From Hydractinia symbiolongicarpus (taxonomy: Eukaryota > Cnidaria > Hydrozoa > Anthoathecata > Hydractiniidae): a stretch of 64,000 nt of DNA. Position numbers and translations under genes: made by a program. Each line of letters begins with the position of its first letter. Positions within the stretch are counted from its first letter, which is position 1. The notes under the pieces are model-generated. The model was given only the letters and a program-made list of their open reading frames with translations, was not told the DNA's origin and ran no database searches. Where the stretch lies: NCBI RefSeq assembly GCF_029227915.1, contig NC_079886.1:17584501-17648500 (forward strand), given 5' to 3'. Positions 11,801-26,800 of the stretch are shown in pieces.

Positions 11801-14800
11801 AATCATATGTTTCCGACAAACGCATAAAGAGATATAAGGATTTTTAAATTTTGGTGACGTCAGCATAGTCCCCTGCTAAAACACAAAAAAATTTTTCTTT
11901 AAAAATTTGTATACCGTTGCCTTTATCATATAGATCTTAAAACAGTACGATGCAGTCTACAACGTCAGCAGTATGCACCACAACATTCAAATGTATAACA
12001 GACCTTACCTGGACAGGAATGTTCATTACAAGCACGTGTAGAAGAAAAAGATCCAATTCTTGTGCAATCCATTCCACCAAGTTCTGGGGAAGGCTGTGTG
12101 CACGTTCTTGTTCGTTTTTGAATACCACCTCCGCAACGAACACTGCAATTGCCATATTCGCTCCAGTTGCTGTAACCGCCATTGACTAAAGAAAACAAAA
12201 AAATCTTGCGTTCGCATTTTTTTTCGCTATGCAATAATTTTTATTTTTCTAGCCACGGTTAATATAAATGTATCCCCCACCCTGATGGTGTTTTGATTAA
12301 AGAGGACAGACGATAAAAAATTGTGTAGCGTTATATTTCTCTAAGACTGTCTATGTCTTTCCAATTATGTCATTTCATGCTATTTCTATTTTCTCTTACG
12401 TTTTCCCTCCAAACGATTTTAATAACAAAGTTCACATTGTCATTTTTTTGAAACATTAAATTAAACTTTAAACATAGCTTTTCTTAAACCCTCACTTGTT
12501 CTTGGTATGCTTTTAAGTTCGAAATTTCTTAAATCTGTATAAATACAGGCCGGTTAAGCCAGTGGAAAAATCCACTTATGCTGAAGAATAGGTTATTTAA
12601 GGTGTTCTGCTGACGTCAGCAGTGCATATACAAAAGAATGGTGAAATTTAGTTTGTCCGTTGCCTGTAATGTGTAGAGATTAAACACTGATCAAAATAAT
12701 GAATAGAATCATATGTTTTCGACAAACGCATAAAGAGATATAAGGATTTTTAAATTTTGGTGACGTCAGCATAGTCCCCTGCTAAAACACAAAAAAATTT
12801 TTCTTTAAAAATTTGTATACCGTTGCCTTTATCATATAGATCTTAAAACAGTACGATGCAGTCTACAACGTCAGCAGTATGCACCACAACATTCAAATGT
12901 ATAACAGACCTTACCTGGACAGGAATGTTCATTACAAGCACGTGTAGAAGAAGAAGATCCAATTCTTGTGCAATCCATTCCACCAAGTTCTGGGGAAGGC
13001 TGTGTGCACGTTCTTGTTCGTTTTTGAATACCACCTCCGCAACGAACACTGCAATTGCCATATTCGCTCCAGTTGCTGTAACCGCCATTGACTAAAGAAA
13101 ACAAAAAAATCTTGCGTTCGCATTTTTTTTCGCTATGCAATAATTTTTATTTTTCTAGCCACGGTTAATATAAATGTATCCCCCACCCTGATGGTGTTTT
13201 GATTAAAGAGGACAGACGATAAAAAATTGTTTAGCGTTATATTTCTCTAAGACTGTCTATGTCTTTCCAATTATGTCATTTCATGCTATTTCTATTTTCT
13301 CTTACGTTTTCCCTCCAAACGATTTTAATAACAAAGTTCACATTGTCATTTTTTTGAAACATTAAATTAAACTTTAAACATAGCTTTTCTTAAACCCTCA
13401 CTTGTTCTTGGAATGCTTTTAAGTTCGAACTTTCTTAAATGTGTATAAATACAGGCCGGTTAAGCCAGTGGAAAAATCCACTTATGCTGAAGAATAGGTT
13501 ATTTAAGGTGTTCTGCTGACGTCAGCAGTGCATATACAAAAGAATGGTGAAATTTAGTTTGTCCGTTGCCTGTAATGTGTAGAGATTAAACACTGATCAA
13601 AATAATGAATAGAATCATATATTTCCGACAAACGCATAAAGAGATATAAGGATTTTTAAATTTTGGTGACGTCAGCATAGTCCCCTGCTAAAACACAAAA
13701 AAATTTTTCTTTAAAAATTTGTATACCGTTGCCTTTATCATATAGATCTTAAAACAGTACGATGCAGTCTACAACGTCAGCAGTATGCACCACAACATTC
13801 AAATGTATAACAGACCTTACCTGGACAGGAATGTTCATTACAAGCACGTGTAGAAGAAGAAGATCCAATTCTTGTGCAATCCATTCCACCAAGTTCTGGG
13901 GAAGGCTGTGTGCACGTTCTTGTTCGTTTTTGAATACCACCTCCGCAACGAACACTGCAATTGCCATATTCGCTCCAGTTGCTGTAACCGCCATTGACTA
14001 AAGAAAACAAAAAAATCTTGCGTTCGCATTTTTTTTCGCTATGCAATAATTTTTATTTTTCTAGCCACGGTTAATATAAATGTATCCCCCACCCTGATGG
14101 TGTTTTGATTAAAGAGGACAGACGATAAAAAATTGTTTAGCGTTATATTTCTCTAAGACTGTCTATGTCTTTCCAATTATGTCATTTCATGCTATTTCTA
14201 TTTTCTCTTACGTTTTCCCTCCAAACGATTTTAATAACAAAGTTCACATTGTCATTTTTTGAAACTATGAATTAAACTTTAAACATAGCTTTTCTTAAAC
14301 CCTCACTTGTATTTGGTATGCTTTTAAGTTCGAAATTTCTTAAATGTATATATATACTGGTCGGTTAAGCCAGTGGAAAAATCCAATTAGGTAGGACAAC
14401 AATGGAAAAGAGAACTGCCACTTGAATTTTGACGACTTCAGCAAGGACCCATCAAAAGACAATTTTTTTTAAAATTTGTTTACTAGATGCCTCTGTAGAG
14501 CTTGAATAGCTGATTAAAATATGCATAGGATCTTATGTTTTCGACGAACGCCAAAGGAGATGTAAGGGTTAAAACATTTTGCTGATGTCAGCAAAGGCCC
14601 CTGAAAACAGAAAAAAAAAGTTAAGGAAATTTATATACTTGTTGCCTTTATCGTACAGACCTTAAAGCACTGATCAAGAAAATGTATAGGAACATGTATC
14701 TTTGACAAACGGTTGAAGAGATATTGGGGTGTAAAGGTTTTTTGATGACGTCAGAAACCCATCCATTCCGAAACGGATTCAGGGACCCAGGTTTGGGAAA

Positions 14801-17800
14801 ATTACCCAACTTAGTCCCAGGTTACCCACGCGGTAAAAAATGACTGACGTCACCACCTAGTTTCCTCGTTTTTGGCCACAAATTTGTAAGTGCACCGTAA
14901 TAGCTTTATTATTTCAATATAAGATATTGACGTATTTAAGTGTTATTGACGTCGCGCCGCAACATCAGATAGATTAACAAGTCGGACATAAGTTGTTTGG
15001 CGACATAAAAGGAAAATGACGTTATCCCCTTTGCCTGTTACTGACACACAGACACACTTACCGTATTATTATAGAGACTAGACAATATTACTTTATTAGA
15101 TCGAGTGGGTTTAAATTGTGATTGATTTTTCGTATTTTAGTCCTTGTCTGTACAAGAAAAAAACAGAAGGAAAGTATTGAGTAATCAAGCCAAAAAATCA
15201 ACTCCTTATTCCAATCAAGAAAAAAACTGCGAAAAGAATTTGATGGCTTTAAGAAAAGTATGTAACTAACTTAAAGCTTTTTTTTGTAGCAAAAAAAGTT
15301 ATTAATTAACCTACGATGTTGCTAACGTTTTGTGCATCTGTGTAGAATGCTTAAGCATTTACACGATAGCAATATCTCAGAATTTCACAAAATGTAGTGC
15401 TTTCACAAGCGACGTTTGTGATCGGAAAAAGGCTGCTGATGCTGTGGCAAAATAGAGAAAGAAGTGCAGAGGTTCTTTAATTACTGTATATGATTTTTTT
15501 TAAAATCTATAGACTTGATTTAACTTGAGTGCTCACGATCAATATTATTTTTGTTAATTACTTTATTAATTTTTTTAAAATTATGGAGATAGGAAAATCT
15601 AAGCTAGGTGGCTAGCAGGTAAATAATGTTTACGTTGCCAATGTATTCTTTAAGGATACATCTGATAAAAGTAGATTCTGTTATATTAAAAATAATAATT
15701 ACCGTAAAATATTTCAAATGTTTGTCTAATAAACAAAGATAAAATCACATGACTCACCTGTTAACTTACAATTAGATCCGTACGTTATTGAAACATCATC
15801 AATCGCAATGTCACTTCGAAAAGCACCTCCTTTCGTCGCCTCAAACGTTAACTTTAGAAATAAACTGAAGCAAGTTATTTTCTCACAAAGTGTCATGACT
15901 CACTGAGTGGAAGATAAAAGTTAAGCATAAAATAGAAGGCCTATTACTTTAGTAACAGTTTAGCTATCCGTACTGAGAATTATTAACGGAGGTGAAGCAA
16001 AACGGTTAGGTCACCGAGGGTAATAAACTTTTTAACAACATTTAAGTTTTAAAGACATGCCCGAGTAAACAGACCCAGAAAGTAATTTAAAAAAATCCAG
16101 ACGCAATTTAGTGTTCCTCGTTATTTATAAAAGGAGAAATAAGAATTAGCTCGACATTGATATTTTGTATTCCTATACAGGCGTATTAGTTTATACTTTG
16201 TTATAACTCACATTGGAAACTGTTTATTGGAGAACTTACATTAAAATATGAAGGAATACTTGGTTGTAAAATTTGTTGTAACGATATAGCTGTTTCCTTC
16301 CAAGCAATATTTTCATCACAAGTTTTGAACCATACTGTTCGAGGTGAAGCGTTGGTAGCAGATAACCTGATCGAAAGGGTTCCAGCATCATTGCCAAACA
16401 TATGATAAGCAAATTTTAAACAGCCTGTCCCGATTTTACCAGGGTTAGGTACAAGCACAGAAACTGGATGCACCGAATATGTCGGTAAGCAGCTACCATC
16501 AAAATGAAGGTAAAATCCGGATGTATATCCTAAACGAGATTGGCTTATAGAATAATGACTTGAATTGTGTAAAAATAAAAGAATTATTTGTAAAAAATGG
16601 ATGCATAACCTTTTGCGTCAACTCTAGGTCCGTTATTTGTGTCTGTAGTCGTTCCACTACGTCTTCTCCATTCAGATGCAGAAAATGTACAAGTGTCTGT
16701 TTCAAAGTCACAAAATGCGAAATTTTCTAAATTGCACGGGCAAAATAATTTTATTATCATGGACAATCTATATGTATTAAAGAAGAAAAGGAAAACTTAT
16801 GGCAATTCATGACGTTGATTTTACAAAAAAATGATATTCTAAGTCTTTTTTTTATCACGATATTTCAAGTTTGGTTAGTACCTAAAAGGTGTATAGAAAC
16901 AATCAAAGCGGTACTTGTGAAAAGATAAACTTTATTTCCGTATCAAATTTCTTAAATGTTCAATTATTTCACAAATATTGTGCTTTATTAAATAATTCGA
17001 CCTAATTATCATTATGGAGGCTGCATCAGCCTTAAAAATGCGTGCTTAGAACCAAGCATGTTCAGATTGTAATGGTAAAACACCGTTAATGATCTAAGAC
17101 ATGCTTACTAGGCATTCTCTCTTTTTTTGCATCTCCTAGAAAAATGGCTGATATAGAATGTAAGGAAATAGCTAAAGTAAATGATGAAGTTATACAGCCT
17201 GAATATCTTAGTGAGTATGATTATATGTGAAGGAAATGACGGCAGAAGGCAGAATTTGCGCTTGCATCAAGAGGTTGTTACAACTTTTGCGGGTAACAGC
17301 AAAAGATATTATTGATGTGGATTACAGGTACTTTCTGTGAAAAAAAGCAACGGCAATAGCACGAAAAGTTTTCGTTCTTAAACATAAGCTTCATTTATAC
17401 AGTTTCAATTAGATTTTGTTCACGGCCTGTGTAGATACGAAGTAATTTATCAGCCTGAAAAATTGAACTTCTATTTTTCAAGAGAAAACAAATCGAAATT
17501 GAGCTCAAAGCCTTAAAAACATCAGATAAATTTTAAGATAAAATTTGAACTTTAACTTACTGACTAACTGACAGTTGGAGCCATAAGTTATTGAAATATC
17601 ATCAATAGCAATGTCACTTTCATATTCACTTCCCTTTGTAGCCAGAAATGTTAACTTTATAACAAGGAGAGAAACCTATTTTTATTCACATAATTAAATC
17701 TTTTAGCGCACTACATTGTAAGTTTAATACATACGTTAAAGTAGCGATCGCAAGGACTCAATACTTCTTGTAAAGGAATTGCTGCTTTTTTCCACAAACT

Positions 17801-20800
17801 GCCTTGATTACCATGTCTTTTCCACACGGTTGTGGGTATTCTGTTGTTGGCAGATAACTTTACTGAAAGTGTACCCATATGTGAACCAAACATATGGTAT
17901 GAAAATTTTAAGCAACCCGTTTGGCTACTACTAGGGTTACTAATAATCACAAATGTTGAATGGTTCGAAAAGGGCGAAGGACCAGTTGCTTCAAAGTAAT
18001 AGTAGAATCTTGATTTATCTCCTAGAATAGAAAATGTTAGAACTCGATCAGAGAATTTCGTCTGAGAACCTTAGGTAAACAAATTACTCCAAGAATCATG
18101 CTTTATTTATATCCAGTTTTTGAATAACCTTTAAGCTAATAGTTGTTTAACTTTACAGTGTTGCATTTTTTTAATATTACTCCTTAGCCTAAACTGTTAA
18201 GGAATTAGTATGCTTCTTTCACGACAAAGATAAAAGTAACACTGGCTAGAGAACTGTTGGATAGAAACTAGTTCCGGTAATTAAACAAGCTACAGAATTC
18301 ATGGGGTATTTTAATTAACGCAAATCAAGCCATCAGCATTATTAACTGCCCTTTGTCTTATTATTATTATTATATTTAGGTGGTTTTTCATTTTTCTCTT
18401 AAAATGGTTAACACCATTTTACCTCTTGAATCAACGTCTGGTCCAGTATGTGTGCTTGGAGTGCTGCCGTTAAGCCTAACCCAATTCGAACCAAGAAATC
18501 CGCAAGTGTTCTCTTCAAAGTCACAGGATGTAAAATTTCCTAAAGTAATTGTTAAAGAGTTGCTTTATTACAAAGTTATTTAAATTAAAGCAGTGAGTGA
18601 TGGGTATGGGGTATGAAATTAGCTAATTAATTATCCGCCTAATTTAATTTTTTCACGAACTTACATCGTATATCGTATACCACACCGCCTTTGCTGCTCA
18701 AAAACATTCAAAAGTAAGTAAATAAACTATGCGTGTAACTATTGTACCTACATACTCTTATATGTTATATATAAAGTAACATACAAAATTTATTCCAGGC
18801 AGCGCTCGATTCGCCTCTTTGCATTTCAGACCAAACTGGAAGATTTTCTTTTAAAAGCATTTAAAACAATTAAAAAATAGATTTCTTGGCAGACCTGAAA
18901 CGCATGAACAGTTTAGAAGGGAGTAAAAACTTTCACTTTAAAGTTGCGCAAAAATTCATCAAATGTTTTCATTAAACTTCGAATCGAATAGAAAATGGTG
19001 GTTGCGCAAGCAGCACTTGTGGTTTTGAATGAGTTTATGAATTTAAATGATAAAAATCAACATCGAAAAAAAAATTGGGGGTAAACTAAGAAACAAGATG
19101 GGATACTTCAATTACATCGGTCTAGGACATAAGAAAAAAGATATTTTTTTGAGTGGTGTAAAATAGCTTTAAAAAACCATATTTAGAAATGTTTTGACCG
19201 TTTTCTGAACCAAAGATTTTCTTTCGTTAGAATAAGACTCTGTCACACAAATTCGATATTGCTTGTTGCCCATTGGTTTTAATGTAACTTGTTTTTTGAT
19301 CTGTATTTTAAGAGCTATGTTTTAAAAATTTTCCAGCAATGTTCTTTGTTTACATTTTAACTACTACTTTGGTTGCTATGAGGTTAAAAGTTATAATATG
19401 CTGTATATAGACTGTTGGAGAATCAGCGCTGCGGATTTCTGGTATAAACCGGTTGAAAATAGCTATCAGTTGATAACGTCCTATATAAGCCAATGAACAC
19501 TATGTTTTCCAAAGCTAAGACTTTATATGTTAATACAACATTTTCCAGATAAAACAGAAAAAAATATACGACACACAAATTCTTAGCGCTGATTCTTAAA
19601 AACATAGCAGCTATATACACATATATAATGAAAATTGGTTTCACCAAAAAGAAAAATTAAAAGTTTCCCTCATAAACTCCCTAAATTCTGGGTACCTATA
19701 TGAAACTCTACAAGCATAAAAAATATTACGTATTGTAACATAAAAACATTTGAACATTCCTCTATAGTTACTTTAAAGTAACATCGTTGATTTAAAAATA
19801 CCTTTTCACTCCACTTCGTCTTTGCTTGAAAAAATGGAAAAGTCAAATAGTACAACAACAACAGTTTTTTGTTTCTGCGAGAAGATAGTAGAGAAATTCT
19901 ATTCCAGTGAAATACGAAATTACAATGATTCGAAACAAGAGTGCTGAAAATGACCCCACGACCGCCGCCGCCGTGACGAAAGGATAAATCTAGATATCAT
20001 ACTACTCCGTACGTCTGACTTAATAAAACAAGACATGTTCTGCTTGTACTGGAGCTTGATTTCTCCTAATTTAGCTTTTTAAGAAGCTTTCTTTGTTAAA
20101 TGAAAATGTCCTTCTTTGTCCCACATAATTGTGACGTTTTGTCTTTAATTGTACTGGTTTAAAAATCGACTTTTAAAATGAAAATTCTAATCAGAGAAAA
20201 TAACCTAAGAGGCTGCGTTATTTCTAACTTATTAATTACATGTTCTTAGCAGTTTTAACAAAATATTGGTGTAACTTACCAATTAACTGACAGTTGGAAC
20301 CATAAGTTATTGAAATATCATCAATAGCAATGTCACTTTTATAATCACTTCCTTTCATAGCCACAAATGTTAACTTCATAACAAGTAGAGAAAAAGAGTA
20401 AAGAAATAGTTATTTACATGATTTAACCTTTTTGCGGACTACATTGTAAATTTAATACATACGTTAAAGTAGTTGTCGCACGAATTCAATACATCTTGTA
20501 ACGAAATTGCTGCTCTTTTCCACAAAGTGCCTTGATTACCATGTCTTTTCCACACGGTTGTGGGGGCTCTGTTGTTGGCAGATAACTTGACTGAAAGTGT
20601 ACCCATGTGTGACCCAAACATATGGTATGAAAATTTTAAGCAACCAGTACGGCTGCTATTGGGATTCTTAACGATCATAAAGGTCGAATGGTTTGAGAAA
20701 GACGGTGGACCTGTTGCTTCAAAATAGTAGTAGAATCTTGATGTAATCCCTGGAATAGAAAGCTGAAATTAGGAATGAAAATCTTAATGGAAAGTAGTTT

Positions 20801-23800
20801 TTATTGCTTTCCAAGGCCATGTTGTCTTCTAAATGTAACTGGAAAGTTCATTAAAATAAATCATAAGTAATGTGTAAAAATATTTTTGCCCAAAAAACTT
20901 GCAACTTGCAGTTTATATAGAAATATAGAATCTAGCTTCCATTGTCTTACTTGTATAAACTTGTAAAAAGTATTTAAAAAAAATGCTTAGGTACGGAGGT
21001 GTGGAGGAATTACTTAGAAGAAAATTTGAAAAATGAGGTTGCCTTCAGTTAAAAAAAATTAGCAATTAATAATACTTGCATTCTTATATGGAAGAGTCTA
21101 CAGTGGTATATATATACATATGAAAAAAGATTACCTCTCGAGTCAGCCTTAGGTCCAGTATCTGTGCTTGGAGTACTGCCATTACGCCTAACCCAGTTCA
21201 AACCATTAAATCCACAAGTATCATCCTCAAAGTCACAGAATGTAAATAGTCCTAGAAAATATATGAGTTCTTTACATAAAAATCGAGTATTATTTAATCT
21301 GCATAAGTCCTCCCACTCCCTCCTTGGGTCAAATATTGCCGATCAGTGCAATCAAATATTAATCGTTATGTTTGGTATTGTGCTTATTTTTCGAAAATCT
21401 TTGCTCTTTGGCTTGCAAGTTTCATTATAGTTACCAATCCAAAACTAACAATGTACGCAAGGAATAAAAAAGCGATGACATCATGTTTCTGGTTATTTAA
21501 AACATATAAATTTATACGAAACTATACGAAAATTTATGTTACCATCTAATGTAGTTTTGTTACAGAAACTTCATTCTCTCCTCATATTTCTATTGTAACT
21601 TTGCCTGCTGAGTATATAAGATTGCTCGATAATTTAACACAAATGTGGTCTCATAACATGCAGATTTTACTTTTGATCAATTCAAATCCACCAATTTAAT
21701 TTAATTTGTTTACTTATTGCTCTTTTGTTCACTCGTGAATCTGATCATGATTATTACTTTCTATTGATTTACAGCTGCATGTTTGACAAAAGAAACACTT
21801 TAATTCAATGTAAAGTGAAATAAAAATGATAATTTTTAGAAAGTATCAATGAAATGAAATTACTCTTAGGAAGAAGGGGCGAAATAAAGCTGCACTTACT
21901 ATTAAATACATAAAACAAGGAAAAAATATAAAGAAAGTAATATTATAATTTGTGTATCACCTTTGCCGTCTCTTTCCAGAATTTCTTTTAGCAATTTACA
22001 CTGATCCTGGTACACAACACCATTACTGTCACAAGTAGGGTTGTCTTTATTGTGACAATTAGCACGACACCATTCCTCACCAGCACAACGGGAGCAGGTA
22101 TGGCTTAGATTGTAATCTTAACGTAAATAATTATATGATAAAATTATTTGAAAAATGTTTACAAAAACTAAACAATTTTCTACTTAACTTTTAAATATAA
22201 TTAAACGATGAAATCATTTACAGAGTGGTCCGCGAAAAAACATTGTTAAACCTATTTGAGTTATGTAGGAGTTGAAAGCTATTCTACAAATCCCAGAACG
22301 GGGGTCAAGCTATAAACTTTCTACTCACTTGCATTGCATTGAAAATCAGTATTTCGAGTTAAGCCAACCACGAATACACCAGGCATAAATACATTGGAGC
22401 GGCACTGCAGTTTCATAGAGTGTTTTTCATCTTCAACAAAGTTGCAATAGTGGTTAACAGAACCTTTAAAACCAACCTGATGTATAATATTCGCTGTATA
22501 TAGTCACAATACATCACTTTAAATTTTAAAGAAACTGCTAAAAATTTACTTTCTTGAAAACTGGGAACAGTCATCCTCAAAGAAGACATTTTTTTTTAAA
22601 GATGTTGCAAAAGATTACTTACCTTTGGAATTTTGCTTGAGAATTGGTTGTGATATTCTAGAGTGTCATAGCTAAGAATTGCATAAGTTTTTTCACCGTT
22701 TGATGTGAGGATAGATTGAAATGTATTGGTCTATAACAGAATTACATAACTTAATATTATGTAATGTATAATGTATGTAATGTTTAGAAGATCAGAGAAG
22801 GAAATATAATGAAGGAAACCTATATATTCAAAAAGGCACCTTATTTGGGTTTCCATAATCCGATGCGTTGAACCAAGTTGTTACCAATATCGTATCTACG
22901 CGAGAATAGTAGCTTTTATCTCTTGATTGTAATAAGCTATTTATTTTATTCAAATCTGTAGAAGAAATCTTTCTGCGATAGTAAACATTGCATTTTCCAC
23001 AGCTTGAACTGAATGTAGCGTCTGTGTGATATACGAATAACGAGTTGTTAGGTGAGTTTTGCCACGATTTAGGATCGTAGGAACTATAAGGCTTGGAAGA
23101 AATCACTCCATTGCTGCTTATCTATAAGAACAAATTGTGTAATTGAGAATTTTCAGCTACTCGGTTGCCTCTTCGCGGGAATGTAATGTTATGTAATGTA
23201 ATGAATGTAATGAATGTAATGAATGTAATGTTATGCAATGCAATGCAATGCAATGCAATGCAATGCAATGCAATGCAATGTAAAGCAATGTAATGCAATG
23301 TAATGCAATGCAATGCAATGCAATGCAATGCAATCAATGCAATGCAATGCAATGCAATGCAATGCAATGCAATGCAATGCAATGCAATGCAATGCAATGC
23401 AATGTAAAGCAATGTAATGTAATGCAATGTAATGCAATGCAACGTAATGAAATGTAATGCAATGTAATGCAATGCAATGTAATCCAATGTAATGCAATGT
23501 AATGTAATGCAATGTAATGTAATGTAATGTAATTGTTACAACTGCAGCTTATCTTATCTTCTTTTTATCCATATTGTTTATGTATATTATAAGTTTATGT
23601 GCTAAAAAAATGTGAAAAGCTTTTTTTTTCATCTCCACACTTTTCCCAATTAACTCTCAGGGCTGTTTGTGAGCAGATCGAAATGCTACTTTTTGTACGA
23701 ATTTAGGTGTTTACGCGACACGATTTGTTACCTACTATCGTATTAGTCTATTCATACAGTGTATTCTGCTCTTTAATAATTCGCAATTTTTAAATACATT

Positions 23801-26800
23801 ATTTAGGTACGATTTTTACTCCTTACCAGCATAGTACAGGAACAATTTCTATTCCAGAAAATGATTAAGCACTCAGAAATTAATTGCGGCAAGTGAGGAG
23901 ACAAAACAAATTGTATTCGTGTATTTTTCAATACATAAACGATATGGATAAAAAGGAGACGAAATTTTTTAGTTTCAAAAAGAAAAAGCTCTTAGATAGG
24001 AATAAAAAAAGTTGGAATTTCAACGACTATAAAGGACTTAAGTTTTTGCTTACCGTTACCACTGTTTTTTCCATTCCCTTCTTTTCTTGCGTTTTTTAAT
24101 TTCCCCTTTACTCTTTTTCGACGCAGATATCGTAAAAAAGCGCTAACGGACCTTAACAACTGCATTTACCTGAAAAAATCCCTATAAAGCCCGATTTTTA
24201 CGGACTTTGTATCTGAGTTAGCATGACTACGGCCATTTTAGAAGCTGTGGCGTTGACTTTGGTAAGTTTGTTTTTGTTGACTTTTCTGTCCTTTCTCACA
24301 TATTAAGATAAATATATTATCACGTTTTTCAGCCACATACAAGTTTTGAACTGACCAATTGTTAAGATTTCAGCTACGAACGTTGATTTCGAGGAAGCAT
24401 CCTAAAAGGTTAGTTAGATAGCTAGCCTTTTTTTCAGTTTGGTAAAAGAGCTTTTTATCCTAGGAAGCATTATTACTTATTGTATTATTTTCACTAACCT
24501 TGTTTTTACTGCGCGGAAACTGTGGGCTAACTAGCTGTTGGCTAACTCTGGCGAAAAAGTAAAGTTAGCCAAATACAGTTAGTTGGTTGGGTCAGAATTT
24601 TCAAATCTTTTTTACCCTAACTGCAGTTTGGTAGCTACAGCTTTTACTGTTATAATAACTCTTGGAGGAAAGAATACGGAAGGAGAAACAACTTCATTTC
24701 TGTACGCTTTAAATGTATTGAATTTTCTATTGTTTTTAATTTCAAAAGAATCAGTGCGTGAGGTGCTCGACCGAGTCTTTTTCGCAAAAAAATGATCAAA
24801 TTCCATATTCTCCTTTAATAGAGGCTAACTTTTTTCTATTGAAATCTGACTGTAACACGCTGCAGGCACAAGATTATTGTATGGAAAGTGTGCCTAATAT
24901 AAGTCGGTAAACATTGCTGTTAAAAACTTCAACATTACGTTTGGAAATAAGCGTTTAACCATGATATTAACCTATTTTTGCAGGCTTGAGTGTACCACTT
25001 TGATCATGAAAAACAATATAGATAGATATGCGCCGGACGTGTGCCGACAAAATGTGTGCTGGATTAATGTTTATTCTAACTAAAGAAATAACTTCTTATA
25101 ACAGAACGTCGTTTTAAAACGAGATATAAACTTTTTCTTTTTGTTTACAAAAGTGTCGAGCATGTGCTTCTTTGCTAATTATGTTAACATAAAAACAAAA
25201 GAAATTTTACCGATTTCAATATGGCTTCTTGTTTTGATAATATTATCAAATTCATCATCAAATTAACTTATTGTTTTTATAACCAATCATAGTTGCGATT
25301 TGTTATTCACGAATAATTTAGTCACACAACCGCCAAAATTTCAAATTAAGTTTCTATACAGACACCTGCTAGAACCTCACGCAGTGTTTCAATAGAATTA
25401 AAAGAGTTGTTTCTCCTTCCGTATTCTTTCCTCCAAGAATAACTGTATTGATTCAAGGAGAGATCATTCTAGATTAACCTGTGATACTATCTATTACTTA
25501 CACTGGCAATTTTGCAAATTTAACTAAAACTTATTTTTAGCAGGACGGGGTAACGACGGGCTGTTTACCGTATTTTCATTAAATCAGAGATTGCGATAAA
25601 GTTTTTTTGAAAAGGCTGTTGCGCCTTTATACGCATTTGCAACATGGTTTATCTGTACCAAGCGCAAAGGAAATTTTCCGGGAAATAATATAACGTTGAG
25701 CAGCTATCTTTGCTATGACTAAAAAAATTAAAAAACAATTTAACAACAGGTTCTTAAACTGTTTTTTAAATTTAGCTACAGTTGCGGGAATTTTTTTTTG
25801 AATAAATAACTTACACCCGAAACGCTATAATGCAGTGTGCGCTTCACTCCATTTACGATATACTGTATACCTTCACGAAAGCACTCCAACCTATCATTTA
25901 ACGCGGGATCACACATTTACTTGTGGCTTCAATCGGACTTTCAACGCCAGGTAGCCCAGCTAATATTTTTTTACTGACACTGTATTAAAACTTTCGAAGC
26001 GCTGAGAGAAAGTCCTAGTGACACTATCTCGGCGGTTTTATTTAGTAAATACACATATTCATTAAAAAATTATTTTTTAAAACATTTACTAAACCTTCCA
26101 TTTTATATCTTTAATCATACAATTTTATCATAACAAAATATTAAATTTCTTTTATGATGATGCGAATTGACTAGTTTTTAATTGGATTTCAAATTTCACT
26201 TACACTATCGATTTCATTTGCACTATCAATTCTACTTGCACTATCGATTTCGTTTAAACTTTTACTTTATCCTTCAACTTTTAATAGCTAGGGGGAAAAG
26301 TCTCAACATACTGATATCAGAAACAAGGAAAGCTCAGTAGAGCAATATACATAGTCAAGAGATCTGAGGCGGGCGGTGAAAGTTAATCAAATGGCCGCAA
26401 AATGTAAACAAACAACAAGGCAGAAAGGAGACAACAAAATCGATTCTTTTTTTAACTGGCAATCACACTTAAAATTTTGAGCGTAATAACTTTAAATATG
26501 AAATATATTTATATTTCAAGCTAGAAAGTTACGAAATTTTTGTTTATTTAGCTAACCACTTATTTATACATGTTCATCATCTTCTAGGAGGTCAATTGTC
26601 AACACCGAATGTCCATTAATTTACTTTAGAATGAATAGAAGGTCATAATGACTGAGTTCTCATATTCTTTATAAATTGAGCTAATCTGTTTTGTGGTTTG
26701 TTTACCTGTGTCATTTCGACTCTTATTGAGGGGAATCGCTATTAGCGTTAGTAACGCACATTGTTTAGTAAAAAAGGCGTAAATATTTTCTGGTAAAAAC

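Larger units (their letters stand above)
10741..14356. repeat. 906-bp tandem array carrying the TSP1 exons
   Basis: TSP1 exons repeat at exact 906-bp steps (11103, 12009, 12915, 13821). Each unit comprises a 177-bp exon, about 360 bp of unique intron, and about 300 bp of the 5' part of the dispersed element (heads near 11652, 12558, 13464). Units differ by few bases. This is a recent exon duplication with boundaries at element copies. Confidence 0.93.

Noticed and set aside
10992-14001. Plus- and minus-strand ORFs in other frames over the TSP1 exons
   Set aside because: Only one minus-strand frame gives the TSP1 cysteine pattern; the others are shadows repeated with the 906-bp unit.
23122-23512. 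His/Leu/Ile-rich ORFs
   Set aside because: Translation of the ATGCA pentanucleotide tract.
24223-24261. Possible first exon ([13 protein letters not shown] then GTAAGT)
   Set aside because: A good donor follows, but no continuing exon in phase could be found on the plus strand.
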